This document shows, one piece after another, positions 33,796-44,702 of a stretch of 64,000 bases of DNA. Source of the DNA: Collinsella sp. (GTDB lineage: Bacteria; Actinomycetota; Coriobacteriia; Coriobacteriales; Coriobacteriaceae); contig JAHYYP010000001.1 of the NCBI GenBank assembly GCA_019424905.1, positions 1 through 64,000 of the forward strand. Reading direction: 5' to 3'. Made by a program: the position numbers and the translations under genes. Below the pieces are notes generated by a model. It was not told where the DNA came from. It saw nothing but the letters and a program-made list of their open reading frames with translations, and did no database searches. Position 1 is the stretch's first letter. Every line of letters begins with the position of its first letter.

Positions 33796-34902
33796 ATGAC
33801 CATGTTTGCCCGCAACCTTTCCGTCGCGCGCTACCGCAGTTTCGATAGCTACCGTCTTGACCTGGACGAAGGCGTGACGGTGCTTGCGGGACCCAACGCG
33901 GCGGGAAAGACCAACCTTATAGAGGCGCTGCAGCTTTTGACGAGCGGCGCCTCGTTTAGGCATCCCACCGCTACCGAGCTCGTGCACGACGGCACGGGCT
34001 CGTGCAGGCTCGAGTTGAGACTCGAGGGCGATGGCCGCGTGCTCGATATGGGGCTGGGCGTTGAGGACGGCAAGCGCTCGTTTAGCCGTAACGGCAAGAG
34101 ATGTTCGGCCGCCGGCGTGCGCGGGGTTTTGCCGAGCGTGCTTTTTTGCCCCGATCATCTGGATATGGTCAAACGCGGTGCCAGCGTGCGTCGGGCCGCC
34201 CTCGACGACTTTGGCGTGCAACTGAGCGCCCGTTACGCCGACCTGGCGAGCACCTACGGGCGTTGCGTGACGCAGCGCAACGCCCTGCTCAAGGAGTCCT
34301 GGTGCTGCCGCGAGATGCTCGGCGCATGGAATGACTCCATCGCTCGCGCCGGGTCCGCCCTGCTCGTGCATCGTTTGGCCCTGCTCGACCGACTGGCGGG
34401 CCATGTGCGCGCCGCGTATGGGCAGGTGGCGTCCGGTGAGGACGCAGGCGTGTCCTATGTGTCCACACTGGGGGATTTGCCTCAAACCGAGGGGCGCGAG
34501 GAACTTAAGGGCTGGGCGTACGAGCATATGCTCGCGGCCCTCGATGAGCGTGCCGATGAGGAGATGCGCCGCGGCGTGACGCTTGTGGGTCCGCATCGCG
34601 ACGAGATTGAGTTTACCGTTGCGGGTCGATCTGCCCGTTCGTTTGCCAGCCAAGGGCAGCAGCGAACGCTGGTGCTTGCCTGGAAGGTGGCAGAAGTGGC
34701 CGTGGCGCGCGATATCCTGGGCACCGCGCCACTGCTGCTTTTGGACGACGTGATGAGCGAGCTCGATGCCGGGCGCCGAGGCGCTTTTCTGCAGCTGATC
34801 GGTGATGACATCCAGACGGTCATAACCACCACCAACTTGGGGTACTTTACTGATGACCTGCTTGAACGAGCCAAGGTGGTGAGCATGGGTGAGGCGTGCT
34901 AA
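33796..34902 (+). CDS. recF: DNA replication and repair protein RecF
   Basis: An SMC-like ATPase that helps load RecA at gaps with RecO and RecR. Walker A GPNAAGKTNLIEAL, the ABC-type signature region RSFASQGQQRT and Walker B LLLLDDVMSELD are present; 368 residues is the norm. It lies nine bases after dnaN and overlaps the start of the DUF721 gene. Confidence 0.95.
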   Translation: MTMFARNLSVARYRSFDSYRLDLDEGVTVLAGPNAAGKTNLIEALQLLTSGASFRHPTATELVHDGTGSCRLELRLEGDGRVLDMGLGVEDGKRSFSRNGKRCSAAGVRGVLPSVLFCPDHLDMVKRGASVRRAALDDFGVQLSARYADLASTYGRCVTQRNALLKESWCCREMLGAWNDSIARAGSALLVHRLALLDRLAGHVRAAYGQVASGEDAGVSYVSTLGDLPQTEGREELKGWAYEHMLAALDERADEEMRRGVTLVGPHRDEIEFTVAGRSARSFASQGQQRTLVLAWKVAEVAVARDILGTAPLLLLDDVMSELDAGRRGAFLQLIGDDIQTVITTTNLGYFTDDLLERAKVVSMGEAC

Positions 34903-35452
34903 TTACGAGCGCGAGAACGGAACGGTTGCCTTTGGCGGCTTTTTGGATGCCGAGCGTCAGCGCATCCTGGCGGCCGCGACACCTGAGCGCCGCGCGCAAA
35001 TGGAGGCTGCCGAGGAGTCGCGCGCGGTCTATCGTGCCTGGAATGCGGTGTGCTCGGGCACGCGCGAGGGACGCCACGTGACGGGCCTGCGCTACCTGCC
35101 CGAGTCCAATGAGCTGCTGGTGTATCTCGATTCGCCCTCGTGGACGCAGGAGATGACGCTGCTGCGCGAGATCATCCGGGCGCGCATGGAGCGGGCCGGC
35201 GCGCATGTGGACGGCCTGGTGTTCAAAACGACCGCGCCCGGTCACACGCCGCCGGCTGCCAAGGAGCGCCTGCGCCCGGCCGTGACCGAGCGACCGCCGG
35301 TTCCGCACGCCGATCTAAGCGAAGCCGAACGCGGCGAGATCGAGCGCCAAGTGGCGCCCATCGAAGACCAAAAACTGCGCGAGGCCCTCGAGAATGCCAT
35401 GAGAGCCAGTGCCGAGTGGGCCAAGGGCGTGCAAAGCGAGAAAGAGCCTTAA
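34889..35452 (+). CDS. dciA: DUF721/DciA-like protein
   Basis: A 187-residue protein between recF and gyrB, the place where actinobacteria and many others carry the DnaB-loading factor DciA. A central region VTGLRYLPESNELLVYLDSP with WTQEMTLLREIIRARMERAG matches the DUF721 pattern of a short beta unit plus helices. The start is GTG 34889, overlapping recF by 14 bases. No dnaC-type loader is seen in the window, and dnaB lies at 49.7 kb, consistent with DciA as loader. The gene ends with a strong terminator. Confidence 0.82.
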   Translation: MRRANYERENGTVAFGGFLDAERQRILAAATPERRAQMEAAEESRAVYRAWNAVCSGTREGRHVTGLRYLPESNELLVYLDSPSWTQEMTLLREIIRARMERAGAHVDGLVFKTTAPGHTPPAAKERLRPAVTERPPVPHADLSEAERGEIERQVAPIEDQKLREALENAMRASAEWAKGVQSEKEP

Positions 35453-35479
35453 ATCGCATCTGGTGGCCTTGTAGAGCCA

Positions 35480-35509
35480 AATACCCTCGCTCCCGAGGGT
35501 ATTTTTTTA
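35480..35509 (+). terminator. terminator after dciA
   Basis: ATACCCTCG-CTCC-CGAGGGTAT followed by seven T, ahead of gyrB. It separates the dnaN-recF-dciA unit from gyrB. Confidence 0.9.
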
Positions 35510-35515
35510 CGATAA

Positions 35516-37588
<2,073 letters not shown>

Positions 37589-37744
37589 CCTGCTCGGCTT
37601 TCCCAGCCACCGCACCTTCGCCCTCAATCGTCGGTCGCGTACCCAAGTACGCTTCCCTCCTCTTTCGAGCGAATCTGCGGCACCTGGAAAACCCGTCTCC
37701 GTGGCAGGATGATTAATGGACCACGCAAACCATGAGGAGGTAAC

Positions 37745-40486
37745 GTGGCAGACGATATCAACAATAACGAGGGTATGGGCGAGGCCGGCGATGCCGGTAT
37801 GCCCGACGATCTGAAGCGCCTGCTTGCCCGTGCTGAGCAGGGCGAGGACGGCGATCCGGACGCCTATAACCCCGATGCCGATGATGAGGAGGAAGAGGAC
37901 GACGACGCCGAGCTCGAGGAGAGCTTTGGCGAAGTCGACCGTGGCGCCTCGGCCGGCGAGGATATCAACGGCGGCCAGCTCCAGATTTCGGAGTTCGGTC
38001 GCGAGATGAAGCAGTCGTTTATCGAGTATTCGATGTCGGTCATCACGGCGCGCGCCCTGCCGGACGTGCGCGACGGCTTAAAGCCGGTGCACCGCCGCAT
38101 CCTGTACGCGATGAACGAGAGCGGCATCTACCCCAACCGCCCGCACAAGAAGTCGGCGTGGACGGTCGGCGAAGTTATCGGTAAGTACCACCCGCACGGC
38201 GATTTCGCGGTCTACGAGGCCATGGTTCGCCTGGCGCAGTGGTTCTCCATGCGCACGCCGCTCATCGACGGCCACGGCAACTTCGGCAACATCGATGGCG
38301 ACGGCGCGGCGGCCATGCGTTACACCGAGAGCCGCCTGGCAAAGCCCGCCATGGAGCTTCTGCGCGACCTGCAGAAGGATACCGTCGACTGGCAGCCCAA
38401 CTACGACGAATCGCTCGCCGAGCCCCAGGCGCTGCCTGCGCGCTTCCCCAACCTGCTGGTCAACGGCAGCCAGGGCATCGCCGTCGGCATGGCCACCAAC
38501 ATCGCCCCGCATAACCTCACCGAGGCGATCGAGGCCACCTGCTACCTGATCGACAACCCCGACGCCACCGTCGACGAACTCATGCAGATCATGCCCGGTC
38601 CGGACTTCCCCACCGGCGCCATCATCATGGGCAGCGCTGGCATTAAGCAGAGCTACGAGACCGGCCGCGGCTCCATTACCGTGCGTGCCAAGGCACATGT
38701 GGAGTCCACCAAGACCGGCCGCAGCCGCCTGGTCTTTACCGAGATTCCCTACATGGTCAACAAGGGCACCCTGCAGGAGAAGATCGCCCAGCTCGTTAAC
38801 GACAAGCGCATCGAGGGCATCTCAGACATGCGCGATGAGTCCAACCAGAAGGGCATCCGTCTGGTCATCGAGCTCAAGAAGGGCGTCATTCCGCAGGTCG
38901 TGCTCAACAACCTGTATAAGTACACCTCGCTGCAGACGACCTTCGGCGCCAACAACCTGGCGCTTGTCAACGGCGTGCCCAAATGCCTGAGCCTGCGCGA
39001 GATGCTGCAGCACTACATCGACCACCAGGTCGACGTCGTCACCCGCCGCACCCGCTTCGACCTTAAGAAGGCCCAGGCCCGCGCGCATATCCTCGAGGGC
39101 TACCTGATGGCCCTTGACCATATCGACGAGGTCATTAGCATCATCCGCTCCTCGCAGACCGACTCCGAGGCCAGCAGCCGCCTGATCGAGCGCTTTGGGT
39201 TTACGCCCGAGCAGACCACGGCCATCCTTGAGATGAAGCTCCGCCGCCTCACCGGCCTGGAGCGCGACAAGATCGAGGAAGAGCTCGAAGGCCTGCGCCG
39301 CGCCATCGCCTACTACGAGGATCTGCTTGCGCACGAGGAGAAGATCCTCGGCGTGATCAAGGAGGAGATGCGCGAGATCGCCCGCAAGTTTGGCGACAAG
39401 CGCCGCACCGAGATCACCCACGCCGAGAAGGACCTCGACGTCGAGGACCTCATCGCCGACGAGGACATGGTCGTGACCATCACCCACACCGGCTACGTGA
39501 AGCGCATCCCGGTGGCCGCCTACCGCGCCCAGAAGCGCGGCGGCAAGGGCGTCTCCGGCGTGAGCCTCAAGGAAGACGACGTCATCGACGAGATGTTCAT
39601 CGCCAGCACCCATGAATACGTGCTGTTCTTCTCGACGCGCGGCAAGGTGTACCGCCTCAAGGTGCATGAGCTGCCCGTGGGCACCCGCCAGGCCCGCGGC
39701 ACCGCGATCGTCAACCTGCTGCCCTTCGAGGAGGGCGAGAAGATCGCGAGCGTCATCAGCTGCCGCGAGTTCCCGGCCGACGAGTACCTGATGTTTGCCA
39801 CCAAGAGCGGCATGGTCAAGAAGACCGTGATGAGCGCATATGACCGCAGCCGCCGCGACGGCCTGATCGCTATCAACCTGCGTGACGACGACGCGCTGCT
39901 GAACGTGCGCCGCGTGCGCGAGGGTGACAAGATCATCCTGGCCACCACTGCGGGCAAGGCGATTATGTTCTCCGAGGAGCAGGTGCGCGCCACCGGCCGC
40001 GACACCAGCGGCGTTCGCGGTATCGGTATGAAGGACGGCGTGAGCGTTCTGGGCATGGAAGTCACTAACGGCAACGGCGATCTGTTCGTCATTACCGAGC
40101 GCGGCTACGGCAAACGCACGCCGGTTGCGGACTACCCGGAGCAGAATCGCGGCGGCCAGGGCGTCTACACCATCCAAATGACCGAGCGTAAGGGTAACCT
40201 CGCGGCCATGAGGGCGGTGGGCCCGCAGCACGAGCTGTTCATCGTGACGGAAGGCGCGACGGTCATTCGAGTCAAGACCGACGAGATCAGCCAGACCGGC
40301 CGCGCCACCCAGGGCGTCAAGATGATGACCGTCGACGACAACGACCGCGTATGCGCCGTAGCCCGCATGACGGCAGCCAAAGAGAAGCCCGAAGGCGAAG
40401 CAACAGAAGACGGTTCTGCCCCCGAAGAAGCCCCAGTCGATCTAGGCGATGGCAACGACATGCCAGAAGATCTCCTAGACGAGTAA
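37745..40486 (+). CDS. gyrA: DNA gyrase subunit A
   Basis: The DNA-breaking subunit. The catalytic Tyr is within [13 protein letters not shown], and the C-terminal blades include the GyrA box QKRGGKGV. Two points stand out. First, about 80 residues precede the usual [16 protein letters not shown] start, with a run of Asp and Glu around residues 47-62. Second, the quinolone-resistance region reads [14 protein letters not shown]: Phe154 stands where E. coli has Ser83, and Glu158 where it has Asp87. GTG 37745 follows GAGGAGG. 913 residues in all. Confidence 0.96.
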   Translation: MADDINNNEGMGEAGDAGMPDDLKRLLARAEQGEDGDPDAYNPDADDEEEEDDDAELEESFGEVDRGASAGEDINGGQLQISEFGREMKQSFIEYSMSVITARALPDVRDGLKPVHRRILYAMNESGIYPNRPHKKSAWTVGEVIGKYHPHGDFAVYEAMVRLAQWFSMRTPLIDGHGNFGNIDGDGAAAMRYTESRLAKPAMELLRDLQKDTVDWQPNYDESLAEPQALPARFPNLLVNGSQGIAVGMATNIAPHNLTEAIEATCYLIDNPDATVDELMQIMPGPDFPTGAIIMGSAGIKQSYETGRGSITVRAKAHVESTKTGRSRLVFTEIPYMVNKGTLQEKIAQLVNDKRIEGISDMRDESNQKGIRLVIELKKGVIPQVVLNNLYKYTSLQTTFGANNLALVNGVPKCLSLREMLQHYIDHQVDVVTRRTRFDLKKAQARAHILEGYLMALDHIDEVISIIRSSQTDSEASSRLIERFGFTPEQTTAILEMKLRRLTGLERDKIEEELEGLRRAIAYYEDLLAHEEKILGVIKEEMREIARKFGDKRRTEITHAEKDLDVEDLIADEDMVVTITHTGYVKRIPVAAYRAQKRGGKGVSGVSLKEDDVIDEMFIASTHEYVLFFSTRGKVYRLKVHELPVGTRQARGTAIVNLLPFEEGEKIASVISCREFPADEYLMFATKSGMVKKTVMSAYDRSRRDGLIAINLRDDDALLNVRRVREGDKIILATTAGKAIMFSEEQVRATGRDTSGVRGIGMKDGVSVLGMEVTNGNGDLFVITERGYGKRTPVADYPEQNRGGQGVYTIQMTERKGNLAAMRAVGPQHELFIVTEGATVIRVKTDEISQTGRATQGVKMMTVDDNDRVCAVARMTAAKEKPEGEATEDGSAPEEAPVDLGDGNDMPEDLLDE

Positions 40487-40526
40487 GAGGCTCTAGCTGG
40501 TAAAAATCATCAGACCCCATATATCG

Positions 40527-40559
40527 GCGGTCGGCGCACTGCGCGCCGACCGCTTTTTT
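40527..40559 (+). terminator. terminator of gyrA
   Basis: GCGGTCGGCGC pairs with GCGCCGACCGC, followed by six T. Confidence 0.9.
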
Positions 40560-40578
40560 GAAAACCTTTGAACCCCAC

Positions 40579-40715
40579 GTCGCCCCCGGCTGCCCGGCGG
40601 CATGCGAAGTCGATCGCGAGTTCCGCACGAGCAGGAGAGCACTTAATGTGCTCTCCGTGCGAGCAGGACTGTCCGAGCAGGCGACTTCGCATGCCGCCGG
40701 GCAGCCGGGGGCGAC
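40579..40715. repeat. long inverted repeat, 34-bp perfect arms
   Basis: Left arm 40579-40612 and right arm 40682-40715 are exact complements over 34 bases. The 69-base centre has its own hairpin, GGAGAGCAC-TTAAT-GTGCTCTCC (40634-40656), and short direct repeats of CGAGCAGG. The outer flanks (TTTGAAAACCTTTGA and TCAAAGATTTTCAAA) also pair in part. The element lies between gyrA and the tRNA-Ile promoter and has no coding capacity. A shorter element of similar design follows carB at 62610-62700. Confidence 0.85.
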
Positions 40716-40742
40716 ACCCCTCAAAGATTTTCAAAAAAGTTG

Positions 40743-40772
40743 TTGACGCGCGCGTAACGACTCGTCTAATAT
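40743..40772 (+). promoter_or_regulatory. promoter of the tRNA Ile-Ala-Ile cluster
   Basis: TTGACG (40743-40748) and TAATAT (40767-40772) are 18 bases apart and end 15 bases before the first tRNA-Ile. Confidence 0.75.
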
Positions 40773-40786
40773 ATCCCTTGCGCGAT

Positions 40787-40863
40787 GGACCTGTAGCTCA
40801 GTTGGTTAGAGCGTCCGGCTGATAACCGGGAGGTCACAAGTTCGAATCTTGTCAGGTCCACCA
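40787..40863 (+). tRNA. tRNA-Ile (anticodon GAU), copy 1
   Basis: Acceptor GGACCTG pairs with CAGGTCC; the anticodon loop CTGATAA gives GAT; the T-loop is TTCGAAT; CCA is encoded. Its sequence is identical to copy 2 at 41011-41087. Confidence 0.97.
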
Positions 40864-40874
40864 CTTTCTTTCGC

Positions 40875-40919
40875 AATAAACACCCCAGCGAGAGCCGAGT
40901 CGCCGCTGGGGTGTTTATT
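40875..40919 (+). repeat. 16-bp inverted repeat between tRNA-Ile and tRNA-Ala
   Basis: AATAAACACCCCAGCG and its perfect complement surround a 13-base loop. Only 11 bases separate it from tRNA-Ala, leaving no room for a promoter, and it lacks a T run, so it is more likely an RNA processing stem than a terminator. Confidence 0.6.
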
Positions 40920-40930
40920 ACTGTCTCCGT

Positions 40931-41006
40931 GGGGGTTTAGCTCAGCTGGGAGAGCGCGGGCTTTGCAAGCCTGAGGTCAGGGGTTCGATCCCCCTAACCT
41001 CCACCA
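40931..41006 (+). tRNA. tRNA-Ala (anticodon UGC)
   Basis: Acceptor GGGGGTT pairs with AACCTCC with one G-U pair; the anticodon loop TTTGCAA gives TGC; the T-arm is GGGGTTCGATCCCC; CCA is encoded. It is only four bases from the second tRNA-Ile. Confidence 0.97.
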
Positions 41007-41010
41007 TGAT

Positions 41011-41087
41011 GGACCTGTAGCTCAGTTGGTTAGAGCGTCCGGCTGATAACCGGGAGGTCACAAGTTCGAATCTTGTCAGGTCCACCA
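41011..41087 (+). tRNA. tRNA-Ile (anticodon GAU), copy 2
   Basis: Identical over 77 bases to copy 1 at 40787-40863, with encoded CCA. It is the last of the three-tRNA cluster. Confidence 0.97.
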
Positions 41088-41101
41088 TCAAAACTGTGAA
41101 G

Positions 41102-41132
41102 AGCCCTGGGGTATTGCCTTGGGGCTTTTTTC
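41102..41132 (+). terminator. terminator of the tRNA cluster
   Basis: AGCCC pairs with GGGGCT in a GC-rich stem, followed by six T and C. Confidence 0.75.
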
Positions 41133-41246
41133 TTGTCTGCGATAAATCTCATTTTGGTTTTGTGTGCTGTGCGAAAGATTGGGTAGTATAGCTATTCAAT
41201 GCGGTGGAGCTGCCGCGTGTTAACCGCTACGTACCGGAGGTGTTCC

Positions 41247-41747
41247 ATGGTTCGTGTCGACATAGAGACCATCGTCATGGCCGCCGGTCCCGTGCCATCG
41301 CTTATCGTGCTTCGCGAGCGCTGCAGCAAATCGGACTCGCCCGCGCCGCTGCGTTCCCTTTCCATTCAGACTGGTTCGTTTGAAGCCGCTGCCATCAGCC
41401 GCGGCATCGATAGCGGCCGCGCCGAGCGCCCGATTACCCATGACCTGTTGCTCGATACTGTTGGCGCCCTGGGCGCCAAGCTCGAGCGCATCGAGATCGT
41501 TCGCGCCGAGCCGCCGGTGTTCTACGCGACGATCGTCGTACTGGCCGATGGTGACGAGCGCAAGATCGACGCCCGCCCCAGTGATGCCATTGCCCTTGCC
41601 GTGCGCAGCAATGCCCCCATGTTTGTGGAGGACGACATCATGAATCGCCTGGGCACTGTTTCTACCCACGCCGAGGAAGTCGACGACGAGCAGGAGTTCG
41701 AGAAGTTCGACGAGTTCGTCCATACGCTCTCCCCCGATGACTTCTAA
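41247..41747 (+). CDS. bifunctional nuclease family protein (DUF151)
   Basis: A 166-residue protein with the BFN core: PSLIVLRER, AAISRGI, RPITHDLLLDTV, FYATIVVLADG and IDARPSDAIALAVRSNAPMF. The last stretch is the most conserved part of the family. Members in other organisms have been linked to DNase/RNase activity, but the function in actinobacteria is poorly known. A GGAGG site precedes ATG 41247. It is first in a unit with two unknown genes, the next starting at its stop codon. Confidence 0.88.
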   Translation: MVRVDIETIVMAAGPVPSLIVLRERCSKSDSPAPLRSLSIQTGSFEAAAISRGIDSGRAERPITHDLLLDTVGALGAKLERIEIVRAEPPVFYATIVVLADGDERKIDARPSDAIALAVRSNAPMFVEDDIMNRLGTVSTHAEEVDDEQEFEKFDEFVHTLSPDDF

Positions 41748-42137
41748 ATGCGGGGCGTCCAGGTTGCGGAGCGTTCGCTGATGGCCGGCGGGATGTCGGC
41801 TGAAGCGGCTGCAATCGCCCGCGAGGCCCAGATGCGCTCGGAGGCTTCTGAGGCGGCTCGCATTGCCTATGTGACGCAGGCCCGCACGCTTCGTGAACGC
41901 CGCAGCTCGTTTATCAAGATGGTTGTCATCTCCGCCCTTGTCGCGGCAATCTGCTCGCGCCTTCGTGGTACAGTTGGTGCGCTTGGGTTTTCGATCTCTA
42001 CGGGCCTGGTGATTTGGGGCGTGGTCGATGCGGTCATGCTGACCAGCCAGATCAAGGTGCTCGACAAGCGCGCGTCGGACATGACGCGCGCCCGCGATGC
42101 CGCCGCTAAGATCGCCGCCGAGGCGCAAGAACTGTAA
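41748..42137 (+). CDS. small membrane protein of unknown function
   Basis: A 129-residue protein: an Ala-rich, probably helical N-terminal region (Met- and Glu-containing, about 10-50), a hydrophobic hairpin (about 56-95) and a charged helical tail. I do not recognise a family. The first ATG directly follows the stop of the bifunctional nuclease gene and has no binding site of its own, implying coupling; ATG 41781 is an alternative. The position between a nuclease gene and typA gives no clear clue to function. Confidence 0.6.
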   Translation: MRGVQVAERSLMAGGMSAEAAAIAREAQMRSEASEAARIAYVTQARTLRERRSSFIKMVVISALVAAICSRLRGTVGALGFSISTGLVIWGVVDAVMLTSQIKVLDKRASDMTRARDAAAKIAAEAQEL

Positions 42138-42167
42138 CGACGCCAGACTCGATGGGAAGGTCTAAAG

Positions 42168-42617
42168 ATGGCACAGGATATGCAGGACGCCGGTAACGTC
42201 TCCGCCGAGCTCGACGCCATGGTGTGCGATCTAATCGGCGCGTTCTTGGATGACCTTGCCGCCGGTGAAAACCCCGGCGTGGTCGTGGCAATTGAGGACG
42301 CCGCTTCCAACCGTTATCTGGCGGCGCTCGATGAGGATGGCGAAGAGGCGTGCCTCGAGGCGGCCACCAACTTTATCTCCGAGCACAAGATGGGTCTTAA
42401 GGACGAGGGCCTGGGCCGTATCGCCCGCTATGCCATCGGCTATACCGGCTGCGTCGAGATTGACGGCGGCTACCATGACGCTCTGCTCGTGAGCTTTTTT
42501 GAGACGACGCTCGAGAGCGGTTTTTCGGCATATGTACTGTATGAGGGCATGGGCGCCGGCGATGGTTTTATGTGGAGCGACCCTGAACCTGCAGGTGAGG
42601 AAACCCCTCTCATCTAA
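42168..42617 (+). CDS. acidic soluble protein of unknown function
   Basis: A 149-residue acidic protein with no membrane segment, no Cys pair motif and no family I recognise. It begins with helical stretches (DAMVCDLIGAFLDDLAAGEN), followed by beta-like segments and LLVSFFETTLESGFSAYVLY. GGAAGG precedes the ATG. Codon use looks like that of its neighbours, and it lies 30 bases after the membrane protein gene, so it is probably the third gene of that unit. Confidence 0.7.
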   Translation: MAQDMQDAGNVSAELDAMVCDLIGAFLDDLAAGENPGVVVAIEDAASNRYLAALDEDGEEACLEAATNFISEHKMGLKDEGLGRIARYAIGYTGCVEIDGGYHDALLVSFFETTLESGFSAYVLYEGMGAGDGFMWSDPEPAGEETPLI

Positions 42618-42734
42618 AATCGCTAAAATAAACGAGTTTTCGGTAAAAGGCTCAATATTCCCGCCGAGCGTTGTATCGCTGGGCGGGTCGCATACGCGTG
42701 CCGTTTGTATATGGATAGAAGATAGGGGAACTAC

Positions 42735-44573
42735 ATGCGCGTAGACAATCTGAGGAACATCGCCATCATCGCTCACGTCGACCACGGCAAGACGACGATG
42801 GTCGACAAGCTCCTGCGTGCCACGGACGCCTTCCGTGCCAACCAGCAGGTCGAGGACCGCGTCCTGGATTCCAACGACCAGGAGCGCGAGCGCGGCATTA
42901 CGATTCTCGCCAAGAACATCTCTATCGAGTACAAGGACGTTAAGATCAACGTCATCGATACCCCGGGCCACGCCGACTTTGGCGGCGAGGTCGAGCGCGT
43001 GCTGCGTATGGCCGACGGCGCCCTGCTGCTGGTCGACGCTTTTGAGGGCCCCATGCCCCAGACCCGCTTCGTGCTGCGTCACGCTATCGACACCGGCCTT
43101 AAGATCATGATCGTCATCAACAAGATCGATCGTCCGGGCGCCAACCCCGAGAAGGCCTACAACGACTGCCTGGACCTCATGGCCGACCTGGGCGCAACCG
43201 ACGACCAGCTCGAGTTCGCCATGGAGCACGTGGTCTACGCCAGCGCCATGAATGGCTTTGCTCGCCTTGACCCCAACGACGGCAACATGGACATGTATCC
43301 GCTGCTCGATATGATCATCGACGACATGCCCGCGCCCGAGGTTGACGAGAACGCCCCGCTGGCCATGCAGTGCGTGACCATTGACCACTCCAACTTCGTT
43401 GGCCGTATCGGCATCGGTCGCGTGTACTCCGGCACCATCCACCAGGGCGACCAGATTTTGGTTGTGAAGAACGACGGCTCCAGCGCCACCGCTACCGTCA
43501 AACAGCTCTTTACCTTCGACTACCTGGGCCGCACCGAGTGCCAGGAAGTCGGCGCCGGCGACATCGCTGCCGTCGTGGGCATCGACCGCACCGATATCGG
43601 CGATGTCTACACCGATCCCGAGAACCCCGTTGAGCTCGAGCCCATCGAGATCGACCCGCCGACCATGTCCATCGTCTTTGAGGCGTCGACCTCCCCGCTC
43701 GTCGGTCGCGACGGCGACATCGTGGGCGCCCGTCAGCTCAAGGAGCGCCTGTTCAACGAGGCCGAGAACAACGTGACCATGAAGATCGAGGAGCTCGAGG
43801 ACAAGAGCGGCGTCGAGGTCTCGGGCCGCGGCATTCTGCACCTATCCGTTCTGATGGAGTCCATGCGCCGCGAGGGCTTTGAGTTCCAGGTCGGCCGTCC
43901 CCGCGTTCTGTTTAAGAAGGACGAGAACGGCAACAAGATGGAGCCTGTCGAGCAGGCCGTCGTCGAGTGCCCGGACGAGTACTCGGGCAAGGTCGTTGAG
44001 GTCTTCGGCACCTCCGGCGGCATCATGACGAGCATGGATACCTCGGGCATCGTGACGCACCTCGAGTTTAAGATCCCGACCCGCGGCATCATGGGTCTTA
44101 AGAACCGCATTATGAACGTTACCCACGGCGAGGGCGTGTTCTACCACACCTTCCTGGAGTATGGTCCTTACGCCGGCGAGATCGGTAACCGTCAGAACGG
44201 CGCCATGATCTCCATGACCACCGAGAAGGCCGTTGCCTATGCTCTGGGTACGCTGCAGGAGCGCGGCCAGCTGTTTGTTGAGCCGGGCACCGAGTGCTAT
44301 GAGGGCATGATCGTGGGCGAGCGCAGCAAGGCCGGCGACATGGTCGTCAACATCGCCCGTACCAAGAACCTGGGCAACCAGCGTTCCTCGACCTCCGATA
44401 TCTCCGTCCAGCTGGTGCCGCCCCGCACTTTCTCGCTGGAGGAAGCGCTGGAGTACATCGCCGACGACGAGCTGGTCGAGATCACTCCCAAGAACATTCG
44501 CCTGCGCAAGCGTCTGCTCAACGCCACCGACCGCAAGAAGGCTGCCGTCCGCGCCGGCCAGGTCAACAAATAA
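42735..44573 (+). CDS. typA: translational GTPase TypA/BipA
   Basis: A ribosome-associated GTPase involved in assembly and stress growth. G1 AHVDHGKT, G2 [12 protein letters not shown]3 [11 protein letters not shown] and G4 NKIDRPGA are intact, followed by EF-G-like domains and the BipA C-terminal domain. 612 residues is standard. AGGGG precedes ATG 42735. It is followed by a strong terminator. Confidence 0.96.
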   Translation: MRVDNLRNIAIIAHVDHGKTTMVDKLLRATDAFRANQQVEDRVLDSNDQERERGITILAKNISIEYKDVKINVIDTPGHADFGGEVERVLRMADGALLLVDAFEGPMPQTRFVLRHAIDTGLKIMIVINKIDRPGANPEKAYNDCLDLMADLGATDDQLEFAMEHVVYASAMNGFARLDPNDGNMDMYPLLDMIIDDMPAPEVDENAPLAMQCVTIDHSNFVGRIGIGRVYSGTIHQGDQILVVKNDGSSATATVKQLFTFDYLGRTECQEVGAGDIAAVVGIDRTDIGDVYTDPENPVELEPIEIDPPTMSIVFEASTSPLVGRDGDIVGARQLKERLFNEAENNVTMKIEELEDKSGVEVSGRGILHLSVLMESMRREGFEFQVGRPRVLFKKDENGNKMEPVEQAVVECPDEYSGKVVEVFGTSGGIMTSMDTSGIVTHLEFKIPTRGIMGLKNRIMNVTHGEGVFYHTFLEYGPYAGEIGNRQNGAMISMTTEKAVAYALGTLQERGQLFVEPGTECYEGMIVGERSKAGDMVVNIARTKNLGNQRSSTSDISVQLVPPRTFSLEEALEYIADDELVEITPKNIRLRKRLLNATDRKKAAVRAGQVNK

Positions 44574-44600
44574 GCGCTGGGCTTTATAGCGACTAACAAG

Positions 44601-44635
44601 AAAGGGCGTCGACCGCAATGGTCGGCGCCCTTTTT
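44601..44635 (+). terminator. terminator of typA
   Basis: AAGGGCG...CGCCCTT stem with inner pairing CGACC/GGTCG, followed by five T. Confidence 0.85.
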
Positions 44636-44702
44636 GGTGCAAGGGGATTGAGCTGGTCTGCACCGCCACAAGGGTGCCTGGCCCCTTTGTGGCGGTTGGC
44701 GG

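Noticed and set aside
40787..41087. Part of an rRNA operon
   Set aside because: Neither 16S nor 23S sequence lies on either side; gyrA with a terminator precedes and a protein operon follows.
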